Below, one piece after another: positions 13,401 through 21,939 of a stretch of DNA of 64,000 nt (the first letter of the stretch is position 1; each line of letters starts with the position of its first letter). Below the pieces are notes generated by a model. The model saw only the letters and a list, made by a program, of their open reading frames with translations, searched no databases and was not told the DNA's origin. Made by a program: the position numbers and the translations under genes. Origin of the DNA: Verrucosispora sp. WMMD573 (GTDB lineage Bacteria; Actinomycetota; Actinomycetes; Mycobacteriales; Micromonosporaceae); contig NZ_CP114901.1 of assembly GCF_027497175.1 (NCBI RefSeq), positions 5,208,001 through 5,272,000 of the forward strand. The letters run 5' to 3'.

Positions 13401-16400
13401 CGGAGCAGGAGCCCCGCGACGACGTGGAGCGCATGCTCGCCACGATCTGGGCACGGGTGCTGGACCTGCCGTCGGTCGGCATCCATCAGGATTACCACGC
13501 CATCGGCGGCGACTCGATCCTGGCGTTGCGCATCCGCGCCGAGGCGGAGCAGCAGGGCCTGCACTTCACCCTCGCCGACCTGGCCGAACACCCGACCATC
13601 GCGGCGCTGACCCAGCACGCCCGACGTGCCGCGCCGGCCGACCTGCCGCCCATCCCGACCGCTACGGAGGCCCCGTTCGCGCTCGTGTCCCCACTCGACC
13701 GGGCCCGGCTCGGCGACGCGGAGGACGCCTGCCCCGCCACCGCGCTGCAACTCGGGCTCCTGTACCACAGCAGTGAGCACGACACGGCCACCGCCTACCA
13801 CGACGTCTTCCGCTACGAGGTCCGGATGCCGTGGCACGAGGAGGCCTTCCGCGCGGCGTACGACCGGCTCGTCGCCCGGCACCCGGGTCTGCGTTCCGCC
13901 TTCGACGTGGGCGGCTGCACCGAACCGCTGCAGATCGTGCACACCCGGATCGCCGGCGGCCTCGACGTCGCCGATCTGCGTGCCCTCGATCCGGAGGCCG
14001 CCCGCGCCGAGGTGCTGGCGCACATGCGGCAGCGCCGCCGCCACCGGTACGCCTTCGACCGGCCGCCGCTGTTCCTGTTCCGGGCACATGTACTCCCCTC
14101 CGGCGTGGTCGATCTGGTGTTCAGCTTCCACCATGTGCTGCTGGACGGCTGGAGCGTCGCCACCGTCGTCGGTGAGCTGTTCCGCGACTACCTGCACCTG
14201 ATCGGCGCCGGAATCGATGCGGTCGTCGAGACGACGCTGCCCGGCCCGGCCGCGTACGTCGTCGAGGAACGCCGCGCGCTCGCCTCGACGTCGGCCCGGC
14301 GATTCTGGGCCGACCGGCTCGACGGCGCCGAGCCGACCCAGCTCGATGGCTGGCGGCAGTACGAGCCGCCGGGCGACGATGAGTCGCCGGCGCGGCCGGT
14401 CCCGCTGCCGTTGGGTCTGGAACGGCGGCTACGCGCGTTCGCCCATGATCACGGACTCCCGCTGAAGTCGGTGTTTCTCGCCGCCTACTGCCTGACGCTG
14501 CGGCTGTACTCCGGCGCCACGGATGTGACCGTCGGGTTGGTCACCCACGGCCGTCCCGAGCGGGACGGGGCGGATCGGCTGGCAGGGCTCTTCCTCAACA
14601 CGGTGCCGTTGCGTCTACGGTCCGAGCACCCCTCCTGGCGGGAAGCCATCCGCGAGGTGCACCAGCGGGAGCAGGAGTGTCAGCCGTACCGGCGTTACCC
14701 GCTGCACGCCATCCAGCACGACCGGGGCGGCGGGCCGGTCTTCGAACTGGCCTTCAACTACGTGCACATGCACGTACTGGCGCCGCTGCTCGAACTTCCC
14801 TCGATCACCCCGCTCGGCTTCGACGCCTGGGAGGAGACCAACTTCGCGTTGCTGCTGAACGTCCTCGTCCACCCGGCGGAGCAGCGCATCTCGTTACGGA
14901 TCGACGCCGACCGCCGGACCTTCACCCGGGCGCAGACCGACCTGATCGCCGAGACGTACCTGCGGATCCTCGCCCGGATCACCGACGAACCGGACGCCGC
15001 ACCGGACTTCGGGTTCCTGGCCCCGGCCACGCCGGTGGTCACGGCCGGTCCGGTCACGTCGACGACCGGGCCGCACCGCGACGTCGTCCGCCGCCTCGCC
15101 GCTCATGCGCGGCAGTCGCCGGATGCCGTGGCGGTGGCCGCCGGCACCCGTCGCTGGACGTACGCGCGGTTGCGGCAGCAGGTCGACCGGATCGCGTACG
15201 CGCTCATCCACGCCGGGGTGCGTCCGGGTGACCTGGTCGGGATCGCGGTGGGCCGCTCCCCCGAGATGATCGCGTCGATCTACGGCGTCGCCCGCGCCGG
15301 CGCGGCCTGCGTACCGCTGGACGTGACCTATCCGCCGGAGCGGATCGCGGCGATGCTCGCCCAGGCGCGCCCGGTCCGGGTCATCGCGGACCGGCCGCAC
15401 GCCGAACTGGTGGGCGAACCCGGGATCGTGCTCGTCGTGGAGGACCTGCTCGCACCGCCGCGGGCCGTCGCACCGACCCCGCTGCCCCGGATCCGGCCGG
15501 ACGACCTGCTCTATGTGCTCTTCACCTCCGGTTCCACAGGCGTCCCGAAGGCGGTGGCCATCTCCCACGCCGCCTTCGGCAACCTCCAGGCGTGGCAGAC
15601 GGAAGCGGCAAGCGCGGCGGCCGGAGGCGTCACCCTCCAGTTCGCACCGCTCAGCTTCGACGTGTCGTTCCAGGAGATCTTCACCACGATCAGTGCCGGC
15701 GGCACGCTCCAACTCATCGACGAGCGGCAGCGGCGGGACGCCTCGGAGCTGCTGCGCCTGCTCGACCGGGAATCCGTCGAGCGGGTCGCCCTGCCGTACG
15801 TGATGCTCCAGCAGCTCGCCGAGGCCGCGGTGACCCTGGGGATCCACCCCCGCGCGCTGCGGGTGGTGATCTCGTCGGGGGAACAGCTGCGGGTGACCGC
15901 CGAGATCCGCCGGTTCATCGCGGCCCTGCCGGCCGGCGCGGTCCTGGAGAACCAGTACGGACCGACCGAGACCCACGTGGTCACCAGGTACCCGATGAGC
16001 GGCGACCCGGAGCGTTTTCCCAGTCTGCCACCGATCGGGCCGGCGATTCCCGGGGTCGAACCGTACCTGTTGGACGGGCGGATGCGTCCGGTACCGACCG
16101 GAGTCGCCGGGGAGCTGTACCTGGGCGGCGTCCAGGTGGCGCGGGGCTACCACCGCCAGCCCGGACTGACCGCACAACGGTTCGTGCCCAACCCGTTCGG
16201 TACGCCCGGTGCGCGGCTCTACCGCACCGGTGACCTGGCCCGGGTGCTGCCCGACGGCGACCTGGTCTGGCTCGCGCGTACCGACACGCAAACCAAGATC
16301 CGGGGATTCCGGGTGGAGCCGCTGGAGGCCGAGTTGGCGCTCATGAAGCTGGCCACGCACCACCCGGGCATCCGCGAGGCCGCGGTGGTGGCGCGACGCC

Positions 16401-17782
16401 CGGACAACGCCGATGCCTTCCTGGCCGCCTTCGTCGTCGGCGAGCCGGCCCGGGTCGACCTCGCCGACCTGCGTCGCCGGCTGCGGGAGACGCTGCCCGA
16501 GCAGCTGGTGCCGACCCACTTCCACTGGCTGCCGGAGATGCCGCTGACCCCGAGCGGCAAACGCGACGACCGCCGGCTGCGCGAGCTTCCGCTGCGCGTG
16601 GAAGCGCCGCGGCCAACGGCGCCCCGCAACCGGTACGAGCGCGTCCTCGCGGAGATCGTCGCGGAACTGCTCCACCTGCCGCAGGTCGACGTCCATGACA
16701 ACCTGTTCGAGCTTGGCGCCACCTCGCTCACCGCGATGCGCCTGGTCACACTCATCGAGAAGCGGTACGCAGTGGTCGTGCCGGTCGCCGCCTTCGTCAC
16801 CGCCCCGACCGTGTCCAGCCTCGCCGAACTGCTTCGGGCGGGCGGCGCGGATCCGGCTTCGGTCGACCCGGTGGTGCCGATACGTGCCGGTGGTGAACGA
16901 CCGCCGCTGTTCCTCGTGCATCCGATCGGCGGCAACGTGCTGTGCTACCTCCCGCTCGCCCGGCACCTGCCCCGGGAGCAGCCCGTCCACGCGCTCCAGG
17001 CTGCCGGCATCACCGCCGGGACGAAGCCACTGCGGTCCGTGCCGGCACTGGCGGCCAGCTACCTCACGGCGATCCGCCGGATCCAGCCGCACGGGCCGTA
17101 CGCGATCGGCGGCTGGTCGTTCGGCGGTGTCGTGGCCTTCGAGATGGCCCGCCAGCTCAACCTAGCGGCCCGCCGGCTCGACCCCAGCGGAGCCCGTCCG
17201 GTCGAACAGCTGATCCTCATCGACCCGATCGCTCGACGCTCCGACGAGCCGGTGCCAGTGACCGACGACGTGCTGCTCGACTGGTTCTTCTGGGAGCTGA
17301 TGCCGCTCGACCAGGACCGGCCGCTGCTGGAGCCGATTCCGTCAAATCTGGCCTCGCCGCAGGAGAGGCTGGACTTCGTCGCTCGCCGGGCCGGCGCCGC
17401 CGGAGTGTTACGTCCGGGCGACTCGCCGGCGGCGGTGCGTCGGCTGTTCGAGGTGTTCAAGGCCAACTGGGAGGCCATCATCACCTACCGTCCCGACATC
17501 GTCGACCAGGACATCACCCTGCTGCGGGCCTCCGAACCGCTGCCGCCGCTGCTCAAACCCATGCACGACATCGCCGGGTCGCTGCACCTCGACCCGCGCA
17601 ACGGGTGGGGTGAACTGACCACGGGCCGGGTCAACGTGCTCGACGTGCCCGGCGACCATCTGGCCCTGATGGACCCACCACACGTGGTGGACGTGGCCCA
17701 CCGGATCGCCGAGCTGCTGGCCGGTTCCACCGCGCCGGTGACCGACCAGACCGGAGCCAGTCCGGTTGGCGGCGGCCGGTGA
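10454..17782 (+). CDS. Bimodular NRPS, C-A(Ser)-T-C-A(Pro-like)-T-TE
   Basis: A 2442-residue assembly line. Order: C1 about 5-440 (HHLVVDG 136-142), A1 about 452-970 (TSGSTG 605-610), T1 (GGDS, Ser1021), C2 about 1090-1510 (HHVLLDG 1226-1232), A2 about 1540-2040 (TSGSTG 1691-1696), T2 (GATS, Ser2091) and TE about 2140-2430 (GWSFGG, Ser2222). Read against GrsA positions, A1 gives DVWHFSLVDK, equal to the EntF serine code. A2 gives DVQAISQVVK, nearest to the proline code DVQLIAHVVK. A leading C domain without a loading module suggests N-acylation of Ser by a fatty acyl starter. The TE would release and perhaps cyclise acyl-Ser-Pro, as in brabantamide and PxaA-type synthetases. ATG at 10454 has AAAGGTGA upstream. 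The GTGA overlap couples it to the monooxygenase. No epimerase or methyltransferase domain is seen. Confidence 0.9.
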   Translation: MINPGATPLTTYQSDIWVASRLSPKNPQFNVCGWEQFVGPLDHGLLLRSLRQAIESNDALRLRFDEKDGLPFQWVEPEQAAVEVHDFSSAPEPHEACHSWMAQAFTQPFELHRTRLYRLALLRESESVAYAYLNAHHLVVDGWGARLLLRQVCAGYATAVAGTAAVADARPSYLDLARDMAGYAGSVQRKRDVEHFRGCLDGITPALFASRSTGRHRTGRHSFPLGPGLIDRIRATGQSPFTIVAAALAVYLGRVHRTEQVVLGVPMLNRSTYAQRHTVGHFANELPVPVTVSGTRTMPALAAELQQTLRSMRVHQRLSRGELLREVIPPHGPRQLYDVTLSWLRWPRPEPIPGITHRTLGASRVPEQNALAVLVNEYDDGTSTVDLDYSREVFDEDFTAEALGRHLVTLIGHALDRPDAPLNRIPMLTDAELDRVAGAHGDWDPDPSIEATLHGLFEEQAARTPDRIAVVVEGTGETLSYADVDARANQVAQALRADGVGRDDRVAILAERGASLIAAILGTLKAGGAYVPIDPDHPPARIRYLLADSGAKVLLTSVAQPAFARGGPDAAPGPTVRCLDTLATYPSVPVEPSARPTDLAYVIYTSGSTGDPKGVMIEHRSVVNRLAWMQRRYPLDGEDVLVQKTPTSFDVSVWELFWWALAGARLVLPRPGAHRDPRTLLTTVARHGVTVIHFVPSMFGPFLDLLAEAPHLRRQADPLRLVFASGEELPARRVDQFHRLFHRPPGTDPAAAGPRLVNLYGPTEATVDVTHHECHPDPGGPTRRVPIGRPIDNVRLYVLGLDDQPQPVGVPGELCVAGIAVARGYLGRAGAGATGTDGDPHAATRFVTDPVRGEGRMYRTGDLARWLTDGNLEYLGRIDGQVKIRGNRVEPGEVQQVLTGYPGIREAAVVARTSAGRDVHLVGYYVAEADLDPLRLRGHLLRHLPDFMVPALFGRLDRMPLTPNGKLDIAALPAPVARPHQEPEQEPRDDVERMLATIWARVLDLPSVGIHQDYHAIGGDSILALRIRAEAEQQGLHFTLADLAEHPTIAALTQHARRAAPADLPPIPTATEAPFALVSPLDRARLGDAEDACPATALQLGLLYHSSEHDTATAYHDVFRYEVRMPWHEEAFRAAYDRLVARHPGLRSAFDVGGCTEPLQIVHTRIAGGLDVADLRALDPEAARAEVLAHMRQRRRHRYAFDRPPLFLFRAHVLPSGVVDLVFSFHHVLLDGWSVATVVGELFRDYLHLIGAGIDAVVETTLPGPAAYVVEERRALASTSARRFWADRLDGAEPTQLDGWRQYEPPGDDESPARPVPLPLGLERRLRAFAHDHGLPLKSVFLAAYCLTLRLYSGATDVTVGLVTHGRPERDGADRLAGLFLNTVPLRLRSEHPSWREAIREVHQREQECQPYRRYPLHAIQHDRGGGPVFELAFNYVHMHVLAPLLELPSITPLGFDAWEETNFALLLNVLVHPAEQRISLRIDADRRTFTRAQTDLIAETYLRILARITDEPDAAPDFGFLAPATPVVTAGPVTSTTGPHRDVVRRLAAHARQSPDAVAVAAGTRRWTYARLRQQVDRIAYALIHAGVRPGDLVGIAVGRSPEMIASIYGVARAGAACVPLDVTYPPERIAAMLAQARPVRVIADRPHAELVGEPGIVLVVEDLLAPPRAVAPTPLPRIRPDDLLYVLFTSGSTGVPKAVAISHAAFGNLQAWQTEAASAAAGGVTLQFAPLSFDVSFQEIFTTISAGGTLQLIDERQRRDASELLRLLDRESVERVALPYVMLQQLAEAAVTLGIHPRALRVVISSGEQLRVTAEIRRFIAALPAGAVLENQYGPTETHVVTRYPMSGDPERFPSLPPIGPAIPGVEPYLLDGRMRPVPTGVAGELYLGGVQVARGYHRQPGLTAQRFVPNPFGTPGARLYRTGDLARVLPDGDLVWLARTDTQTKIRGFRVEPLEAELALMKLATHHPGIREAAVVARRPDNADAFLAAFVVGEPARVDLADLRRRLRETLPEQLVPTHFHWLPEMPLTPSGKRDDRRLRELPLRVEAPRPTAPRNRYERVLAEIVAELLHLPQVDVHDNLFELGATSLTAMRLVTLIEKRYAVVVPVAAFVTAPTVSSLAELLRAGGADPASVDPVVPIRAGGERPPLFLVHPIGGNVLCYLPLARHLPREQPVHALQAAGITAGTKPLRSVPALAASYLTAIRRIQPHGPYAIGGWSFGGVVAFEMARQLNLAARRLDPSGARPVEQLILIDPIARRSDEPVPVTDDVLLDWFFWELMPLDQDRPLLEPIPSNLASPQERLDFVARRAGAAGVLRPGDSPAAVRRLFEVFKANWEAIITYRPDIVDQDITLLRASEPLPPLLKPMHDIAGSLHLDPRNGWGELTTGRVNVLDVPGDHLALMDPPHVVDVAHRIAELLAGSTAPVTDQTGASPVGGGR

Positions 17783-18993
17783 TCGCGGCAGCGGGCGGAA
17801 CGCGGCGCCCAGCGCGACGACGCCCCAAGGCGATCATCATCGGCGCGGGCATCGGCGGTTTGGCGGCGGCCGCCACCCTGCGTCGCGTCGGTGTCGACGT
17901 GGAGATCTACGACCGAGCTGGTGAGCTGCGGCCCGGCGGATCGGCGCTGTCGCTGAGCGCCAACGCACGCGTCGCACTGCGCACCCTCGACCTCGACCTT
18001 GACGTCGAGCGGCGGGGCCGCGCCTACCCGGCGCTGCGGCTGTGCACCGCCACCGGCGATCCGATCAGGACCGTGTCGTTCGCGCGGCTCGGTGACCGAC
18101 TCGGGGCACAGAACGTCGCCATCCACCGGGCCGAGCTGCACGGGGCTCTGCTCGCCGCCGCCGGCGACCCACCGGTGCGGCTCGGCGCCATGGCTCGGCG
18201 GTTCCAGGTGACCGGCGACCGCGTTCGGGTCGACTTCCACGAAGGCCAGACCGCCGAGGGGGACCTGCTCATCGGTGCCGACGGCTTTCATTCGGCCGTC
18301 CGCCGGCAGATTGCCGGACCCGAGCGGCCCCGCGAACCGGGCTACATCTGCTGGCTGGCGACCCTCCCGATGCGACACCCGAGGATCCGTGACGGCTACG
18401 CCGCCCACTACTGGGGACGGGGCCAGCGGTTCGGCCTGATTCAACTCGACGGCGACCGGGTCTACTGGTGGGGCACGTTGAACATGGCGCCGGCCGTGGC
18501 CCGTGACTGGCACGGTGGCAAGGCCGAGATCGGGCGGGTCTACTCCGGCTGGGCCGAGGAGGTCCGGGCCGCCATCGCCCAGACGCCCGAGTCGGCGATC
18601 ATCAGCGTGCCGGCCCGGGACCGGCCGTTCCTTGAACGGTGGGGCCATGGACCGGTGACGCTGCTCGGTGACGCGGCGCACCCGATGTTGCCGAGCCTAG
18701 GCCAGGGCGCGGCGCTGGCCGTGGAGGACGCCGTCGTACTCGCCCACTGCCTCCGTCAGGCGGTCGACCTGCCACAGGCCCTGCGACGCTACGAGACCGC
18801 GCGGCGGGATCGGACCCGCTGGATGGTCCGGGAAGCGTACTCGCTCAGTCGGATCGAGCAGTTGGCCCACCCGATCGCCGACCTGGGCCGCCGCCTCTAC
18901 CTGCGCTGGCTGCCCGACCGCCTCCTCGACCGGCGCAACGAGATAGCGCTCACCTTTCCCGGCTCCCCGGACCCGACGGCGACCCCGACATGA
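17779..18993 (+). CDS. Class A FAD-dependent monooxygenase (Baeyer-Villiger candidate)
   Basis: A 404-residue flavoprotein of the PHBH/TetX type. The FAD dinucleotide fold is at 22-27 (GAGIGG), the DG motif at 166-169 (GADG) and the GD motif at 297-298 followed by HPMLPSLGQG (301-310). In brabantamide, legonmycin and pyrrolizixenamide pathways a monooxygenase of this class acts on the bicyclic Ser/Thr-Pro product of the NRPS by Baeyer-Villiger oxidation. The gene starts with GTG inside the NRPS stop (GTGA) and ends in an ATGA overlap with the next gene. The position directly after a Ser-Pro NRPS is the main reason for this assignment; aromatic hydroxylation is the alternative. Confidence 0.85.
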   Translation: MIAAAGGTRRPARRRPKAIIIGAGIGGLAAAATLRRVGVDVEIYDRAGELRPGGSALSLSANARVALRTLDLDLDVERRGRAYPALRLCTATGDPIRTVSFARLGDRLGAQNVAIHRAELHGALLAAAGDPPVRLGAMARRFQVTGDRVRVDFHEGQTAEGDLLIGADGFHSAVRRQIAGPERPREPGYICWLATLPMRHPRIRDGYAAHYWGRGQRFGLIQLDGDRVYWWGTLNMAPAVARDWHGGKAEIGRVYSGWAEEVRAAIAQTPESAIISVPARDRPFLERWGHGPVTLLGDAAHPMLPSLGQGAALAVEDAVVLAHCLRQAVDLPQALRRYETARRDRTRWMVREAYSLSRIEQLAHPIADLGRRLYLRWLPDRLLDRRNEIALTFPGSPDPTATPT

Positions 18994-20420
18994 TCGGGCC
19001 GACGACCGAGGTACGACGGGCGTTGAGCCCGCTCGAACGCTGGTACTGGATCGCCGACCAGGTGTCACCGCTAAACGTGGTCGCCCGTGTCCGGGTACGC
19101 GGGCCGCTACCGGCCACTGTGCTCCGCGCCGCGCTGCACCACCTGCGCCGACGGCATCCGCTGCTGCGAGTGGCGATCACCGCCGCGCCGGACGGGCGGT
19201 CCCCCCGGTTCGTGCCGGCCGAACAGCCGATACCGCTGCATCAGGTACCCGACGTGGGGTCCGTTTCGCCGGATGCGACGCCAGGCTGGGTGCGGCGGGT
19301 CAACGAGTACGAACTCGTCGACCGGATCGACTGGCGCGCCGGCCCGCTGTGCCGGGCCGTGGTGCTCACCCGGGCCGCCAGCACCGGCAGGCCCGACGAC
19401 GAGGTGCACGATCTGCTGCTGACCATGCCGCACTGCGTGGCCGACGGCACGACCGTGCTCTCTCTGCTGCGGCAGTGGATCGAACTCGCCGAGCAGGCGT
19501 ACTCCGCCACCCAGGACGCCGACCGTGCCGGGTCGGCCGTGCCGGACCCGGCGGGAGCCTCGGGTGAGCCGGCGCTGCCCGCCTGCGAGGCCATGTTTCC
19601 CCGCCGGTACCGGGGCGTGCTCGGGGCGCTGCGGCTGCGGAGACTGCTGGTCCGGGACCTGTACCGGGTACACCGTCACCGTCCGGCCCGGGTCGTGCCG
19701 AGCCACTTCGTGCCCTTCACCGCGCGACGTACCCGGCTGCTCGCCCGGAGCCTCACTCCAGCGCAGGTCGAGGCGCTGGTGGTGGCCTGTCGGCGGGAGA
19801 GGACCACGGTGCACGGCGCGCTCGCGGCGGCGATGGTGCTGGCCGTCACCGCCGAGACCGGAACACCGGCGCCGGGACACGTGACGATCGGCTCCCCGGT
19901 CACCTTCCGCGACGCGCTGGAGCCCGCCGTGCCCGAACAGGCCGTGGGGGCGTACGTCGCCACCGTGCCCACCTTCGTCCGATACCGTCCAGGGCTTAGC
20001 CTCTGGCAGCTCGCCCGCTCGATCAGCGACGATCTCGCGTCCCGTCGCCGGGCGGGCAGCCACTTCGCCATGATCGACCTGGTCGGGCTCACCGCTCCGG
20101 TGTCGGTCACCGCGAGCGGGCGGTTCATCGAGATGATGGAACGAAGCGGTCCGGTGAACCTGTGCCTGTCCAACATCGGCCGGTACGACTTCCCCGCCCG
20201 GATCGGGCCGTGGCAGCTCTCCGGTGCCCAGTTCGTCGCCGGCCTCTCCGTGTGCGGCTACCTCGTCTCCACGGTGAACACCAGCCACGGGCACTTGTTC
20301 TGGAACTTCACCTACGTGCCCGACGCGCTGCCCCAGCAGCGGGCGATCGGCCTGGTGGAGGCGAGTGTCGACGCTGCGCTCACCGCGATCGGCTGCCGGC
20401 CGGAGAGGCGTCGGCCGTGA
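18990..20420 (+). CDS. Condensation-fold acyltransferase (PapA/WES-like)
   Basis: A 476-residue free-standing member of the chloramphenicol acetyltransferase/condensation superfamily. The catalytic HxxxDG motif is H148-CVA-D152-G153. The N-terminal half has the paired LHHLRRRHPLLRVAI segment typical of PapA5 and alcohol acyltransferases; the C-terminal half has NLCLSNIGRYDFP, where DFGWG-like structural motifs sit in relatives. It lacks adenylation and carrier domains, so it likely transfers an acyl group from CoA or a carrier protein to a hydroxyl or amine of the product. The start overlaps the previous stop (ATGA) and the stop overlaps the SDR GTG. No such enzyme is part of the minimal pyrrolizidine pathway, so the final product may carry an extra ester or amide. 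Confidence 0.75.
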   Translation: MIGPTTEVRRALSPLERWYWIADQVSPLNVVARVRVRGPLPATVLRAALHHLRRRHPLLRVAITAAPDGRSPRFVPAEQPIPLHQVPDVGSVSPDATPGWVRRVNEYELVDRIDWRAGPLCRAVVLTRAASTGRPDDEVHDLLLTMPHCVADGTTVLSLLRQWIELAEQAYSATQDADRAGSAVPDPAGASGEPALPACEAMFPRRYRGVLGALRLRRLLVRDLYRVHRHRPARVVPSHFVPFTARRTRLLARSLTPAQVEALVVACRRERTTVHGALAAAMVLAVTAETGTPAPGHVTIGSPVTFRDALEPAVPEQAVGAYVATVPTFVRYRPGLSLWQLARSISDDLASRRRAGSHFAMIDLVGLTAPVSVTASGRFIEMMERSGPVNLCLSNIGRYDFPARIGPWQLSGAQFVAGLSVCGYLVSTVNTSHGHLFWNFTYVPDALPQQRAIGLVEASVDAALTAIGCRPERRRP

Positions 20421-21307
20421 TCAGCAGAGCAGGACGGATCAGGCCGTCGGGGCGCACCGTGGTGATCACCGGCGCGTCGTCCGGCCTCGGCCGGGAGGCG
20501 GCCCTGCACCTCGAACGGATCGGTTTCCAGGTCTGCGCCGGGGTGCGGGCCACGGCTGACGGCCAGCGCCTGCTCGCGGAGTCGTCGGCCGGCCGGCTGC
20601 ATCCGCTGCGCATCGACGTGACCGAGCCGGGTCAGATCCGGCAGGCGGTGGACGAGGTGGCCCGGCGGGTCGGCGACGTCGGGCTCTGGGGCCTGGTGAA
20701 CAACGCCGGAGTCGCCCACCCCGGTCCGTTGGAGTGGCTGTCCGGTGAGCAGCTCCGGCGGCAGTTGGCGACAAACGTGATCGGGCAGGTGGAGACGATC
20801 CAGGGGTACCTGCCGCTGTTGCGGGCCGGCCGCGGGCGGATCGTCAACGTCACCTCGGGACTCGGCCGGGTGGCGCTGCCGTACCTGGGCGCCTATGCGG
20901 CTGCGCAGTTCGCCAAGGAGGCGATCAGCGACAGTCTGCGGCGCGAGTTGCGGCCGTTCGGCGTCACGGTCTCGGTGGTGCAGCCGGGCGCGATCCGTAC
21001 TCCGATCTGGGAGAAGCTCGGCCAGGCCGGAAAGGAGCTCATCGACGGCGTACCGGAGCCGACCGCGGCGTTGTACCGGGAAGCGTTCCGGGCCTTCCTG
21101 CGCCGCAATGCACGTCAGGTGCACCGCAGCAGAACCACCCCTCAGCAGTACGCCCGGACGGTGGCCCGCGCCCTCACCGCGGCTCGGCCGAGGACCCGGT
21201 ACCCGGTCGGTGCCGACGTTCGGATCGCGAGCCTGGCGGCCCGGCTGTTGCCGGACAACCTGATCGACCGGCACCTCGCCGCGCTCGTCCGGCCGCGCGA
21301 TGGCTGA
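20417..21307 (+). CDS. SDR-family oxidoreductase with altered catalytic Lys
   Basis: A 296-residue classical-length short-chain dehydrogenase. The nucleotide motif TGASSGLG is at 18-25 and NNAG at 95-98. Ser147 and Tyr160 of the active site are in place. The usual YxxxK reads Y160-AAA-Q164, so the catalytic Lys is Gln; a Lys occurs three residues later at 167. The enzyme may be inactive, use a shifted Lys, or act non-canonically. GTG at 20417 overlaps the acyltransferase stop as GTGA; the open frame further upstream is a shadow of that gene. It could reduce a ketone or imine in the bicyclic core, which is inference. Confidence 0.8.
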   Translation: MISRAGRIRPSGRTVVITGASSGLGREAALHLERIGFQVCAGVRATADGQRLLAESSAGRLHPLRIDVTEPGQIRQAVDEVARRVGDVGLWGLVNNAGVAHPGPLEWLSGEQLRRQLATNVIGQVETIQGYLPLLRAGRGRIVNVTSGLGRVALPYLGAYAAAQFAKEAISDSLRRELRPFGVTVSVVQPGAIRTPIWEKLGQAGKELIDGVPEPTAALYREAFRAFLRRNARQVHRSRTTPQQYARTVARALTAARPRTRYPVGADVRIASLAARLLPDNLIDRHLAALVRPRDG

Positions 21308-21851
21308 GTCACCGTCCTCGCCCTCAGTCCGAACCGTGACGACCGACATCGAGAGGTGGCCAGACGTGGATACCGATCAGCAGAGCCGGGCACGATCGCA
21401 GGCGTTGTTCGCCCGCAACCTCGAATACATCACCGAAGGACGGATCCGGGAGTGGGTCGAACTGTTCGACCCGGACGGGGTGCTGGAGTTTCCGTACCCG
21501 CCACCGGGCGTCCGATCCCGGTTCGTCGGGCACCACCAGCTGTACGAGCACATGAAGGACTTCCCGAAGCAGTTCGATGTCCGCTTCTCCGAGCTCACCT
21601 TCCACGAGACGACCGATCCCGAACTGGTCATCGCCGAGTTCGTGGGTCACGGCAGGGGTGTGATCACCAAACGACCGTTCCACCAGGTCTACATCTCCGT
21701 GGTCCGCTTTCGGGACGGCAGGATCGTCCACTTCCGGGACTTCTGGAACCCGCTGGTGACGATCCGCACCGCGGCTACGGTCGGTCACCTGTGGCGCGGC
21801 CTCGTCGACCTGGCGCGGAAGCGGCGACCGGACTCATCCGGTCGCCGCTGA
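21300..21851 (+). CDS. NTF2/SnoaL-like cluster protein
   Basis: A 183-residue single-domain protein with a cone-shaped NTF2-like fold, residues about 30-165. Hallmarks are ARNLEYITEGRIREWVELFD, EFPYPPPGVRSRFVGH and a final strand SVVRFRDGRIVHFRDFWNP. Members act as cyclases, epoxide hydrolases, dehydratases or isomerases, and some are only binding proteins. Being last in the NRPS operon it may assist a cyclisation or dehydration step; this is inference. The ATG at 21300 overlaps the SDR stop by eight bases but has no clear ribosome site. GTG at 21366, behind GAGAGG, is a good alternative start that keeps the domain whole. A terminator follows. Confidence 0.75.
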   Translation: MAESPSSPSVRTVTTDIERWPDVDTDQQSRARSQALFARNLEYITEGRIREWVELFDPDGVLEFPYPPPGVRSRFVGHHQLYEHMKDFPKQFDVRFSELTFHETTDPELVIAEFVGHGRGVITKRPFHQVYISVVRFRDGRIVHFRDFWNPLVTIRTAATVGHLWRGLVDLARKRRPDSSGRR

Positions 21852-21894
21852 GATGGCCGAGCCGGAGTCCGCGTGGCGATCCGGCAGGACGAAG

Positions 21895-21928
21895 CGTGGT
21901 CCGGACACCAGGACGTGTCCGGACCACG
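21895..21928. terminator. Bidirectional terminator ending the NRPS operon
   Basis: A perfect 14-bp inverted repeat, CGTGGTCCGGACAC / GTGTCCGGACCACG, with a 6-base loop lies between the convergent NTF2-like gene and the GH62 gene. It can serve both strands. Confidence 0.8.
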
Positions 21929-21939
21929 ATCGAGCCCGC

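Noticed and set aside
10454..13700. Siderophore synthesis of enterobactin type because A1 has the EntF serine code
   Set aside because: There are no dihydroxybenzoate genes, and a second Pro-like module plus flavin monooxygenase does not fit.
10817..14197. Very long leftward open frame across the NRPS
   Set aside because: It is antisense to conserved NRPS domains and has no domain of its own. High GC with third-position bias leaves long open frames on the opposite strand.
14894..17092. Second long leftward open frame across the NRPS
   Set aside because: Same reason: it mirrors A2, T2 and TE codons and has Arg/Gly/Pro-rich low-complexity composition.
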